Positions 32,612-44,500 of a stretch of DNA of 64,000 bases are shown piece by piece (position 1 is the stretch's first letter; every line of letters starts with the position of its first letter). Source of the DNA: Multifurca ochricompacta. Lineage: Eukaryota > Basidiomycota > Agaricomycetes > Russulales > Russulaceae. The translations under genes were made by a program, and so were the position numbers. The stretch spans positions 1 to 64,000 of the forward strand of contig WTXG01000048.1 in assembly GCA_022496185.1 (NCBI GenBank), read 5' to 3'. The notes beneath the pieces were generated by a model. That model was given only the letters and a program-made list of their open reading frames with translations, ran no database searches and had not been told where the DNA came from.

Positions 32612-33403
32612 ATGCTCGTCGTCCATCATGCGGAGGAGGAACTGTGGACTTCTCCACCGAGGCAAATGAAGAACCGCCGCGCATTCCCGCCCCCGCTTTT
32701 ACCCTCGGCTACTGCTCTCATCCTCATCCTCCCTCTCTTGATCATCACCTTCATCAACCTGGTTTGCACCTATTACAACCTCATTCATTTGGGATCGCTG
32801 CTTCCAACCCCTCCTAAAGAATACAGTAAAAATCATCTCATTCATTCATTTCATTTCATTCGTTACTCATACACCTTCCCCCTTATAGCGTACCAGGGTA
32901 GCGATTACCCCGCTCAACTTCCTCTACACCTTCCAATCGTCGGTTTACAGCTCGACAGGGCTAACGACCACTTCTCCCTCTTCGATGACGAGGAATGGGG
33001 TACCCAATTCCCCGCTGACGGTTTCACCGATCTCGGACCATCTCAACGACCATTCCACGTAGCGATGTTCCATCAGATGCACTGTCTGGATGTCATCCGT
33101 GTCGGATTCGTCACCAATCGTACGGGAGCAAGTCATCACATCACACATTGTCTACGTTATCTCCGACAAACCATCCTTTGTAAAGCGGATACTACTTTGG
33201 AGGAGACTGTGTTCAAGAAGGTCGAGGACCACAACGAATGGCGTGCTGGTGCGAACGGTGTCGGGATGGTTCATCGGTGTCGGGATTGGACGGCGGTGTG
33301 GAAGTATATGAGGGAATTCCCGAGTAAGAATTCGATCCTCGATTCGGATCCAACCGGCCGCTGGTTACATTCAGGTGATGAGAAGCTCACGGTCACACGA
33401 TAA
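32612..33403 (+). CDS. UstYa-family (DUF3328) oxidase-like protein, two exons
   Basis: UstYa-like proteins are membrane-anchored copper-type oxidases that cyclise or hydroxylate ribosomal peptides and related products in ascomycete clusters. Here the protein starts MLVVHHAEEELWTSPPRQMK, has one membrane span (ALILILPLLIITFINLVCTY), a stem, and the domain with both family motifs: HQMHC (in FHQMHCLDVIR) and HITHC (in HHITHCLRYLRQTILC), followed by the expected KADTTLE. A 63-nt intron at 32826-32888 has good borders; because its length is divisible by three and it holds no stop, retention would also give an open frame of 263 codons. A TTTTATAT lies just upstream of the ATG. The neighbours are P1-P4 and a P450. 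Confidence 0.85.
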   Translation: MLVVHHAEEELWTSPPRQMKNRRAFPPPLLPSATALILILPLLIITFINLVCTYYNLIHLGSLLPTPPKEYSKNHLIHSFHFIRYSYTFPLIAYQGSDYPAQLPLHLPIVGLQLDRANDHFSLFDDEEWGTQFPADGFTDLGPSQRPFHVAMFHQMHCLDVIRVGFVTNRTGASHHITHCLRYLRQTILCKADTTLEETVFKKVEDHNEWRAGANGVGMVHRCRDWTAVWKYMREFPSKNSILDSDPTGRWLHSGDEKLTVTR

Positions 33404-33904
33404 AAAAAAAAGAAGTAGGAAGTTTGGCTTGTTTTGTTTGTTTGTTTGTTTGTTTGTCAGTCTTTGTCGAGTGAGTTTTGTCTCCTGGCACTTTCACGGA
33501 AATGTCCGAGTGGACCACCCGAGGAGGAAGTCCATGAGAAGTCCGTCCAGGAGCAGGAGGATGCTATCCAGCCAGAGAGAGATATCCTTATCCTTGTGAT
33601 ACTCGTGCCTCTCATTCAATCACACACACCCACAATGCGCAAGTCATCCCTTCATGGCCAAGTTTTCTCAGGAAACGAGACGAGCGAGGCCTGAACCTTT
33701 ATATATATAAAAGTAGTAAGTATCCCCGCACCCATAAACTGGGTCAATAAAAGATAACCAACCGGGAAGGGGGGGGACGGAATACCGCCGACCGATATCG
33801 GAACGCTTTTTGACACAAACCGAAAAAGGGAAAAATTAAACAAGAAAACCCCATTTGGATAAAAAGTTTAAACCTTCCCTCCCACCGCTCCGCGTGAAGA
33901 CACT

Positions 33905-36550
33905 TTAATGCACAAAGTCTTCCTCCTCGCGCACCACCCGGATGTCCAACGGTACCTGTGAGGTCTTCCCATCGCCAAAGGGCGGTTGTACGACGGGCAC
34001 TTGCAAACCGTTCATCTTCCAGTATATCTCTTTCTTATTATTACCTTGTTCATCATCCCTCAAAGATGGCAGAGAAAAATGCATGCTTGAAATGAGCGTC
34101 GTGATGATTTGTTCTGTGTGCGAACCAAACAATTCAATTCTAGCCTAAGTAAGCTACGAAAAAAAAAAAAAAAGTACGCACTGATCTCCATCTCCGCGAA
34201 TTTGAAACCACTGTAAAGCCAAAAAAACCCAAGATTTGTTTGGTTAGCCCGTCAACCGCACTTGAAAAAGAAGAGATGTGGACAGTCCGTACATGCAAGC
34301 TCGACCACCTCCTAGGAACGTCATCCTGAAAAAAAAAAAAGAGTTCAATAATCGGCCCGTGTGACCAAGCAGCCAAAGTGACACCCGACAAAAGAAAAAA
34401 GCATAGCTAACTGACATTGACGCATAAACTCCTGGATATTTAACGCCACCACGATTTCCAGGAGTAGCTCCCGCAGAGCCTTCCGCACCATCCCCAAACG
34501 TCCCATCAAGTTTTTGTTGTTCTCGATCTTGACTTAAACGAGCTGGGGAACCGCTCAACCACCGTTCAGGCCGCCACTCTGAAGCATCCTCTCCCCAGAC
34601 CGTTTGTTGTGATTCGCAGCAAGAATGGAGATGATCACTGTCGTGCCTTCCGGTACGACAACCGAATTCATTTTCTCGCCTGTCGTCGCGGACAGAATCG
34701 GATATTGTAAAGGAAGAGTCGTAGTCTCCCGTGCCCTATTACAAGGTGGGGAAATGTCAAAGAAAAGAAAACGTAGAAAGAGAAGAAGCACCACACGTTC
34801 TACTGAGAAGCGATGTTGGTGGATATACTCGCAGCGTCTCACGAACTACAGCGTCGAGATAAGGCAGAGACATCAAGACATCATACGGAAGCTCGATATC
34901 ATTCCAGCTCCCGTCCAATGGGATATGACGGGAGGCCGCGTAGTCCAGCTTGGCACGACGTAGCTCACTGCGAAGCCGGGCTTGTACTGTTCGTTTGGAT
35001 GCCAGAATGTAGAGCAGACGAGAAATGGCGATGGTGGACGTCTCAAACCCTGCAAAAATGACGGTGCTACACTGACGTTAGAGCCCGCTACAACTTGTGC
35101 CAATGAAACAAAAAGACGGACTTCATCTGGCCGAGTAACTCAGCTTCTGTCAATCTCTCGGTAGAATCAGAAGATGCGTTTGCCTTGACTAAATGCACAT
35201 AATCAATTTGAAGAAGTGACGAGGACGTGAAAGAAACGTACGCAAGATTGTCATGATATCCTTCCCTTTCATCCGGTCACCGAGGTTACCCTCGTTTTTG
35301 ATAGCTTCATTATCAATGACTTCGGTGGTGGGATTCTCCAGCTCGGCCTTCTTCTCGAAAAATATCTTCCTGCTCGCCTCGTCCATAATTTCAACAATCC
35401 GGCGTAAATCGCGCAAGGGCTGTACTGGAGACCAATCCACCAACTTATTTCGCCAGTACACAGAGAGATTGCGGACAATCAAAGGTACGAAGGGACGGAG
35501 AAAAAGTAGTTTCAGCGTAGCTGGACTTATCCATCGGTAAGGAACGAAGGTGCAGAAGAAAACGATAGTCAGAACTTACGCGAGATTCTTAACGGCTTCT
35601 GCGAAACTGTGGCTTCGAATGGGCTCAAGCGCGTTGAACGTGTAACCCAAGCCGGCTTGAGATATGTACTCCAGAGTACCACGTGACATCCAAGGCAGGA
35701 CGTCAATTTCTTGTGAGCCTACCGAGAGAAGGGATAGGAATAGAAACGATTAAGTTACAGCTGTATAAGGGTCAACTCTGCTCACCACCATCGGTCGGGA
35801 GTTGGGAAAGGAGTACGGAACGCATTTTGAAGGCAATGGGTTGAATGACCGGCAGCAGTTCCCGCATGTTAGCAAGAGAGAAGACGGGATTGAGCATCTT
35901 TCGCTGCTTTTTGTGCTGTTCGCCTTCTCGCAAAACAATTTTCAGTCAGTGAAGGTGACTGGGATCTTATCGACGCACGCACCAAGGGTCGAAATGAGAC
36001 CTTCTCCGAATATGAGCTTGTTTCCCCTGTAGCATATGGGTCAAACTCAGACAGTTTTTCCGAAGGATGTGAGGGCGTACATGATGAACATGTCGGTCTC
36101 TGTATATATGTGCTGTTCCTTCACGACAATGTAATGGAGAGCCAGTGGGTCTGTAACGTATAATTGTTCCTTCTAGAGAAGAACGTGTTCAAGAAGAGGG
36201 GAAAGTGAAGGGGGTTGGCGAGGGGAAGAATGACTTACACCCAACATGGCATGAATCTTCACTACACCACCATACTTCTGTGCAAGCTGTAGATTGTAGT
36301 CAAAACCATCCTGAAATATTCTATGATAGTTCCCTATACATGATTGATTTAGTGCCGAGTCCTTTTGTTGGTGTAGTGTGTGTGTGTGTGGTATACCTTT
36401 GAGCCAGTGTTCCTTGTTGGGTCCTGCTATGGACTTGAGAGGAGAGTGCGACGGCGGCCGGAGGAAGAGGAAGAAGAGGAAATGGGTGGTGAACTTCCAA
36501 AGAAGGAAAGAGAGAACGGTGGACGCCAAAATCACTACAAGTGCGGCCAT
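33905..36550 (-). CDS. Cytochrome P450 monooxygenase, multi-exon, about 540 aa
   Basis: Haem-thiolate oxygenase of the ER membrane. ATG at 36550 gives a membrane anchor (MAALVVILASTVLSFLLW) and PLKSIAGPNKEHWLKG, the usual proline/glycine hinge. About a dozen exons follow. Family marks seen: VFSLANMRELLPVIQPIAF in the C-helix area, the I-helix AGFETST, the ExxR in VVRETLRVYPP, the PERF-like EWRPERWL, and the haem loop FLGGGRAC-IGFKFAEME, whose Cys-Ile codons span an intron near 34320-34210. The end QVPLDIRVV..EDFVH stops at 33905. All hallmark residues are present, so it is probably functional. I do not assign a CYP family. It converges on the UstYa gene, about 500 bp away. Confidence 0.85.
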
Positions 36551-37333
36551 GAAGGGGGTTGAGCGTATTTTTGTTGTGTAGCTACCAAGCGTTTTTGGAG
36601 TGCTGGCTCTGCCGACCCCCTTGGAAGTAGGATTTCAGTCCTTATAATAGTTATCATTGCACGGTTAGAAGAAGTTGAGTTGTTCATCATCCATCATCAA
36701 TCAGAGACAGAGAGATAGATTTCGGCGTATTATGTAATAAAAGATAATTATTAATTAATCAACAAAAATACTAGTAAACCCAGGGGATCCACCAAATTTC
36801 GAATCTAGATATTCGTGCCAGTAAGAGTCGAAAAAATTTCTGCGATCTGTAAACAGCAGTGTGAGTGCTCCGTCAAGTCGGGAATCTCATCTGCTGTGCT
36901 GTCACCCTCGTGGCTAGAGGAGAGGTGCGTGTATGCGTGCACATGGAAACATGAGAAACAAAACTGAAATCACTCACGCAATGTGCCATTTATGGTTTTT
37001 CATTTCATTTCACTCATTTGGGGGTAAATGGGGTAACAAATACAGAAATATAATTATAAATACTCACAAATACTTGACCCACGTCCACGTGACATTCAAA
37101 TGGGTCAGGGTTTCGGGGAGCAGGGAGAGATTTATATCACAAACGTATCAACGACAGTCCTTATAAGGTCGTAAGTACACGTGGGAGTATGAACAACGCT
37201 CTCCAACAATAAATGCCCGGCTTGTCACGATGGCCACCGAAATGGCACCGCCATGGTCTCCTCATAAGGCGCACAGCCACAAGCGCACTAGTCGCCGTTA
37301 TCCCTTCTTCTATTAGCGGTGAACAAACCCTCC
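36551..37333. other. Interval between the P450 and NLR pseudogene starts
   Basis: Divergent upstream region of the P450 (-) and the NLR relic (+). CAATAAATGCCC and GTCACGATGG-type sequence before 37334 resembles no catalogued element. No gene is visible. Confidence 0.4.
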
Positions 37334-39206
37334 ATGTCTCAGGATCACCCCGGTCTTCTGCCTTCCGACATCCAGACTCTCTTCGCAAATGCCTTGAGAG
37401 ATTACGCAAACCAGACGGGAGATGATCTTTCCACGCATCCCACTCTTCAGTAAGATCAAGAACTGCCACGCGGTCGAGTCCATCTTAGCTGTACTTCGAG
37501 AGTAAGCAGATATCATTCCATAAATCCAGAAAGCGTGATCGGAGAGTGATGAATTTGGCTTGAGCCGACGATCAATGGCGGTGAATGTGCTTTCTGAGAC
37601 CCTCAGCGAAGCTGTTTCCCTCGTAAGCCTGACAAACATTTGATTCATTCAATCATCATCCTTGATTCCGTCTGGGGAATATTTCTGACACACAAGAGAC
37701 TTTCAGGCGGCTCAGGACGCCAATGCGAGTTACGATGCCCTTGACGATCTTTTTGAAATCTATTGATCATTTCCTCAAGCGTCTCAAGATTTACTCCGAG
37801 ATCCCATCTACTCCAGCAATAACAGAGATCGCCGCGAAGATATTGGTCGAACTACTTTCTGTCCTTGCTTTTGCTACAAAGCAGATCAAACAGGGTAGAT
37901 TAAGTGAACACATCTTCAGCTATGAACTGCTCTTGGTTTGAATCGGCCGCGATACGCAGAGAAGTTTGGAAAGAAGATATTTGAAGAGAAAGATATCGAG
38001 TCAACATTTGCAGAGATTGGACAGACTTACTCAAGTGAGGCTCGGATGACTATGGCGCAGACCCTGGAGATCATCCACGGTCTTGTGAACAATATGAAAA
38101 TAGTAATGGATGGTGTGCAGTGTTCGCTTTACTAGCTATACATACTCCCATGAATGGGGTTTTTTTTCGTTTAGATGGGAATGCATCAACGGAAAATATT
38201 AGATAGGCACTTGGTGCATCTTGGTCGTAATCTTCACTTCCAGTTAACGCATCCAATTTAGTACTAGTGATCATGCAAGAAATAGCAAGCGACATGAACA
38301 GGTCGAAACGTTTGTTTCGCGACGGCTCCATCGCTGGCTGTGGAATCTGATATTGTATGTCAGGTGAATAGTTACAGGAGGCGGTTCGAAAGTGGCTGTC
38401 TCCTCCTGATCCATCCCAAAACCATAACATCGCATGTAAATTTCTCCACAAAGGAACGGCAACTTGGTTTATTCAAGGGGAAACTTACAAAGAATGGAAA
38501 ATGGCAGGCTCTCTATTGTGGATCCGTAGAAAACGTAAGTCTCCCATCCTCCATGTCCGGTATCATTAGAGATACGAGATGGGATGGAATGGAATATTTG
38601 TTTAACCCAAAGAAACGACACTTTCGTATCTGGGCTTGGCTTTATGATATGGAAAGTCATTGGTCACATACAATGATGACAAAACGTCCGTTGGTGCTCA
38701 TGGCGATGCCATTGCATTATGCGGCAATATGCGGGGTCCGTGACGTGGTCGAATGGCTGGTCACTATCCACTCTCAAGATGTCAATACTTGGAATCGCTA
38801 CTCAACCACTCCGTTGCGTTATGTGTCACATCGAGGAGATCTGGAAGTTGGGCGATATCTTATTGGGCATGGCGCTGATGTCAACGCTTGGGGTTGTAAG
38901 GGTTGGACTCCTTTGCGCCATGTGGTGGATGGGGGACATCTGGAGGTAGTACAACTACTCCTTGATCATGGTGCTGAACCTGTTACACCATCAAGGCGCA
39001 ATATGCGCCATCAGTCTTTCCCTATTCTTCCCGATACCTACTTCGATCCATTCGATCACCATTATATGTCCTGGATGCGCATTTTTGGCATCCCGGACCG
39101 CTTGAAAGCCATCCTGAGGGCGCACACATTATACAAGTCGACCTTCTTAGATATAGATAAGATAAGAAGGAGTTCGGACCATTCTGACCCAGTCCACGCA
39201 ATGTGA
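37334..39206 (+). pseudogene. NLR-type gene relic: Goodbye domain and ankyrin repeats, NACHT deleted
   Basis: A paralogue of the gene at 41558. It starts MSQDHPGLLPSDIQTLFANA, but an extra C at about 37439 breaks the frame, followed by in-frame stops. Remnants of the Goodbye domain continue to about 38100, and the pre-NACHT linker (KWLSPPDPSQNHNIACKF in its own frame) lies at 38380-38450. At about 38560 the sequence jumps directly to EIRD-like and NPKKRHFRIWAWLYDME sequence, so everything corresponding to about 42740-44105 of the intact copy, including the P-loop, is missing. Three ankyrin repeats follow in an open frame of 288 codons (38340-39206), then the sequence runs into an unrelated repeat at 38980. 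The open 3' part could still be translated, but there is no sign that it is. Confidence 0.8.
38980..39060 (+). repeat. Inverted-duplication arm, piece A
   Basis: CTGTTACACCATCAAGGCGC to TTCGATCACC matches the complement of 40885-40964. It forms the last coding part of the NLR relic's open frame, so the repeat was fused to that frame. Confidence 0.8.
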
Positions 39207-40138
39207 AGTAGTTGCTGCCCTATGCAGCAATGGACACTAATAGATACACGCGGCCACTGTTTGAGTAATACAAATTGATGATTTGATTATAGAGTAGTCT
39301 AAAGTAGTCTAGTATGTATTTTAGATAATGCCATGTTGAGACGAGCCGGACTCCCAGGTGGACTCGATCTAACGATCGTGATAAGATAAGCTAAAGTGCG
39401 TCCATTAACTGATTGAGATACAATTCCACATTGCACGCACAACACATTCCTTCTTATATCTTGTCACAAGTAAATAGAACTATTTACTGTTATGATTGCC
39501 ATGCCTTTATGTAGTATAAAAGGTCGTTATATTGTACGCGTTCACTTCAGTTTTGACCACAACAACTGAAGTGAGTATCAGTATCTTATCTTTACTGTAG
39601 TTAGCTAACGCTTAGTAATAGCCTATCCGCTATCTACATAGATAGCTAAACCCTTTCACAGCTGCGTTTTGTCATGCCAGACTGGCGGAAACGATCACGT
39701 GTTGGTAAACAAGATGTGTCAGGGCATTCAGGAGAGTGGGCCACTAATAACTAATTAGATTTACATCGCACACTCGATTGGCTTTGGTATTTCATAGAAT
39801 AGTACTAGGACATATTTAAAGACACACTGTAGCATGCTACAGACCCCATCTTGTCCTCTTGGGGCTGTAGATGTGCTTTATCGCTCTATCTTTGTATTTA
39901 CTTAGGCCCAACTGATCTTGTCCTCTTGGGGCTGTAGGCTCTTAGCAATTGTTCAATATAGGTCTATTCTTGCTGCATAAGCAAGGCAGAGTCCTCTGAC
40001 TGCTTCAAGCCTTATGTGTGCATTAATCTCGGCATTCTGGGCAGCTTCCGACTAGGATTTTATCACCACTGAGTTTTACTATGATCTTTTAATCTTATCT
40101 AATCAAACATAGCAAGCGAGGGATAGAAGCACCCGTTA
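39061..40138. other. 1.08-kb block inserted in the inverted-duplication arm
   Basis: In the opposite arm (40561-40964) the sequences flanking this block are contiguous, so the block interrupts the plus-strand arm. It contains the end of the NLR relic's open frame, a CTATGCAGCAATGGACACTA motif, a TATAAAAGG near 39517, and the third copy of the 345-bp repeat family (39676-39985). No target duplication was found at its ends. Confidence 0.5.
39676..39985 (+). repeat. Diverged third copy of the 345-bp repeat family
   Basis: Starts with ATGCCAGACTGGC, continues with ACATATTTAAAGACACACTG and GGGGCTGTAGATGTGCTTTA, in the same order as 15349-15560. A TCTTGTCCTCTTGGGGCTGT block is duplicated inside. 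Divergence is much greater than between the two copies at 10.5 and 15.5 kb. Confidence 0.6.
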
Positions 40139-40462
40139 CAGTATATAGTAGCTAGATATCAGACACCTCAAGTTATGAGCAAATGCCCACGTCCCCCAGC
40201 GAACGAGCATCATCCGAAGACCGTGCTGCGCCCGTTCGTACCTCTCCTTGCTCCCTGGCAGACGAACTATGGATCTGCCAACACCCGGGAGCAGACTACG
40301 TCACCCGCGACATCGCACCCACAAACTGCTATGACATTCGAATCCCATCACGACAGAACCGCCTACATCCTGCCCCTTACATCAAATACTCCTTCAGAGA
40401 TTGCCCCCTCATTCATGGCACCCGAGGACAAGGAAGACGAGAATACACACAAGAACTTACAG
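40139..40462 (+). repeat. Inverted-duplication arm, piece B (324 bp)
   Basis: Matches the complement of 40561-40884 without an indel. A frame starting MSKCPRPPANEHHPKT is open in both arms and keeps most residues, ending near EDENTHKNLQ, so the repeat probably derives from coding sequence. The 98-bp spacer at 40463-40560 would form a loop. Confidence 0.8.
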
Positions 40463-40560
40463 CAGCCCCATGGGTAGAATACCCCCACCCCTCACACATG
40501 GTCGCAGATGACTATTGTGCTCTGGAACCTGGGCCCCTAGCACACCATGTAAACAAGGCC

Positions 40561-40964
40561 CTGTAAGTTCTTGTGTGTACTCTCATCTTCCTCATCCTCA
40601 GGTGCCATGAATGAGGGGGTGATCTCCAAAGGAGTATTTGATGTAAGGGGCAGGATGTAGGTGGTTCTGCCATGATGGGATTCGAATGTCATAGCAGTTT
40701 ATGGGTGCGATGTTGTGGGTGACGTAGTCTTCTCCCGGGTGTAAACCGATCCATAGGTCATCTGCTGGGGAGCGAGGAAAGGTAGGAACAGGCGCAGCAC
40801 AGTCTTCGGATGATGCTCGTTCGCTGGGGGACGTGGGCATTTGCTCATAACTCGAGGTGTCTGATATCTAGCTACTATATACTGGTGATCGAACGGATCG
40901 GAGTAGGTATCGGGAAGAATAGGGAAAGACTGATGGCGCATATTGCGCCTTGATGGTGTAACAG
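40561..40964 (-). repeat. Inverted-duplication arm C, contiguous (404 bp)
   Basis: Read on the minus strand it contains piece A and piece B joined without a gap. The open frame runs MRHQSFPILPDTYSDPFDHQ, then MSKCPRPPANEHH, to STHKNLQ. No domain was recognised; a transposon ORF fragment is the likeliest source. Confidence 0.75.
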
Positions 40965-41557
40965 AGCCCCAGAGATAACTAAGACTTCGAAGGAGGGTGT
41001 ATCGTGCTTGAACTATGGATAAAGATATCCGAAACTAGATCATAAGTGCTCTAATTCAAGGTTTGTAATGAAAGAGAGGAGAGGCGATAGCTGGAGGTTT
41101 ATGCTCAATGCCCGAGCCATCCTTACACTTTGTGTGTTATCATCTGATAATCTTGATCCTGATCTTTCAAGTACTCGGTCTTCCCGGGCCGGCTCACCAT
41201 AGGCCTGTCAACTTCAACTTGCTTGCACACTTGCGCCAGGTCATGGATTTCTCAGGCCAACTGAAAAAGAGACTAGTTTTATTGTAATTGGGCTATCACA
41301 AAAACCAATTATTATTATTATTATTTAAAAAGGCTCCCCATTCAGTGGTTCACATTACAACACTGTGCGTCTATCTTCCTTTTCTAGTTTGACCTTGGTC
41401 AGCTGAGGCAACCTTGGCGACTATCTCAGGATCAGGAAAGGCAATGCACAAGGCACAAAGCTATCGATACACTCTCGGGGGAATCACGACCCCCGGTCGG
41501 TATAATTCCATCCATTAGCACGGGCCAACCAGTACACTCTACCGACCAGACCCCTAG
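40965..41557. other. Interval upstream of the NLR gene
   Basis: No gene. An ATT microsatellite lies at about 41309-41322. The last 100 bases before 41558 contain the presumed promoter, with no TATA box. Confidence 0.4.
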
Positions 41558-44500
41558 ATGTCAACAAGGACTCACGCCGCTATCCTGCCTTCCAATATCG
41601 AGACACTCTTCGCGAATGCCCTGAAGGATTACGCAATCCAGACGGGAGACGATCTTGCTACACATCCACTCTTCAGTAAGATCAAGAGCTGCGACTCCGT
41701 TGAGTCCATCGCGGCTGTACTCCAAGAGCAAGCAGATGCCTTCCATAAATTCAGGAAACGGGATCAGAAAGTGGCCAAGTGGCTTGAGCCGACTATCAAT
41801 GTGATAAATATGCTTTCTGGAACCCTTAGCGAAGCTGTTTCCCTCGTAAGCCAAAAAGCGTTGATTCGTTCCGTACTGGTATCTTCTCACCCTATACCTA
41901 AAGGCATTTCCCCCGGGGAAAGTCATTTTCGCCGGAATTGGGATCCTCCTTGTTGTGACCATCATTTCCTTCCTTCCATCCCGAGACTCTTTGTGACACA
42001 TAATCACCTTAGGCTTTTCAGGGTGTCAATGCGAGTTACGACGTCCTGGATGGTCTCTTCGAATCCATTAGTCATTTCCTCATGCGTCTCAAGATTTACT
42101 CTGAGATCCCATCCACTCCGGCAATAGCAGAGATTATTGCGAAGATACTGATCGAACTAATCTCTGTCCTTGCTCTTGCTACGAAGGAGGTCAAACAAGG
42201 TCGATTGAGTGAGTACATCTTCAGCTATGAATCACTGTTTCTCTGAATGGGCTGCGATACGCAGAGAAGTTTGGAAAGAAGATATTCGGAGAGAAAGATA
42301 TCGAGTCAATGTTGCAGAGATTGGACAGACTTACTCAAGAAGAGGCTAGGATGACTGTTGCACAGACCCTAGGGGTTGTACACGGTCTTGTAACCAATGT
42401 GAAAGAGGTCATGGATGGTGTGTAGTCCCCGCTTGACACTTGCCCTTATGAACCTGTTTTTCGTCTAGATGGAAAGGAATTGGCAAATGACATGAGCAAA
42501 TCGAAACGTTAGTTTACCGACGGCTACATCTCTGTCTGTGGAACCTAACGATTTTCTCTTAGGAGAACGGTTCCAGCGTGATGTTCGAAGGTGGCTGTCC
42601 CCTCCTGATCCATCTAAAAACCACAATATTGCTTGTAAATCTCTCCACGAAGGGACGGCAACATGGTTTATTCAAGGCGAAACATTCAAGGAATGGAAAT
42701 CGACTGGTTCTTTGTTATGGATCCATGGAAAACGTTCGTTTTTCGCTTTCTACATCTTGCCTTATGTTGATTATCTCTCTAATCTACTGCAGCGGGCTCT
42801 GGGAAGAGTATTCTTTGGTATATCATGTCCTACATCTCAAAATAGACACGCTCACATCGTCTTCTCTCTAGCTCTACAATCATTCAAAATATCAAAGCCG
42901 CACGCGACGCAGGATCAGTCTCTATGGCATACTTTTACTTCGACTTTAGGGATACCACAAAGCAGGATCTCCAAGGCCTACTCTCTTCTCTTCTCATTCA
43001 ACTCTCTGCTTTGTCCGGTGCTTGCTCTCTTCTTCTTTCCGCACTTTACTCGACATATGGCCACGGTTCTGAGGAGCCGAGCGATGATGCACTTTCACTA
43101 TGTTTGAAAGATATCCTCGAAATCTCATGTCAAGGCCCAACTTACATCATCATCGATGCTCTAGACGAATGCTCCAATACCTCTGGATTGCCATCGCCGC
43201 GAGAACAGGTTCTAAGCGTTATTGAAGACCTCGTTAACCTGGCTCATTCAAATCTCCATATATGTGTCACCAGTCGTCCCGAGTCAGACATCCGAGCTGT
43301 GCTCGAGCCTCTCACATCTCTTCATATGTCACTTCATGAGGAAAACGGGCAGAAGCTGGATATCATCGATTACATCAATTCCGTCGTCCCCTCAGATCCG
43401 AAAATGCGTAGATGGAGAGCGGAGGATAAACAGTTGGTAATTGATACCTTATCACGAAGTGCAGACGGGATGTAAGCTATCTCTCTTTCGGTGTTCGACG
43501 TTGTTTAATCATTCGGTCACACAGGTTCCGATGGGTGTTTTGTCAGTTCCAAAGACTACGTCATTGCCTTCCGGGGAGCATACGACGTGTTCTAGGCGAA
43601 TTACCAAGCACATTAGACGAAACCTATGAACGCGTCCTACAGGATATCCATGAGGATAACTGGGAATATGCCCGTCGTCTATTCCAATCCCTCATAGCCG
43701 CCAGTCGCCCGCTTCGCGTTCAGGAACTCGCAGAGGTTCTTGCAATTCGCTTTGATTCCGATAATACCAAAATCCCCAAATTGGAATCTGGTTGGCGCCC
43801 GGATGACGAAGAAGAAGCTGTTATGTCTACATGCTCTAGCCTGATTACCACAGTTGAAACGAATGATTCCCGAGTTGTGCAATTCTCACACTTTTCGGTG
43901 AAGGAATTCTTGACATCAACCCGGCTTAGTAGAAAAGAAGGGGTCTCTCGTTTCCACATTGTTCCAAAGTCTGCTCATACGTTTCTGGTGCAAGCCTGTA
44001 TTGGTGTTTTACTGCAACTGGACAAGGACGTCGATAGAGAGAAGATGAAGAATTTTGCCCTGGCGCACTATGCAGCTCGGCACTGGTTCGATCATGCAGG
44101 ATTCGAGGACGTATCATCGGAGATACGAGATGGGATGGAAGATTTATTCAACCCAAAGAAACGACACTTTCGTATCTGGGCTTGGCTTTATGATATGGAA
44201 CGTTCATCCGCACAACCAATTGCAACAAAACGCCCGTTGGTGCTCAAGGCGATGCCACTGCATTATGCGGCGTTATGTGGATTCCGTGACGTGGTCGAAT
44301 GGCTGGTCACTACTCACTCTCAAGATGTCAATGCCAGGAGCCAATACCTAGCCACTCCATTACATCATGTGTCACATCGAGGGCACCTGGACCTTGCGCG
44401 ATTTCTTGTTGAACACGGCGCAGATGTCAATGTCCGGGATAAAAAAGGCTGGACTCCACTGCGTATGGCATCATCAGCTGGACATGCGGACATTGTCCAA

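Noticed and set aside
39488..39660. Possible small solo LTR starting TGTTATGATTGCC with a TATAAAAGG
   Set aside because: No matching end sequence or flanking duplication could be found.
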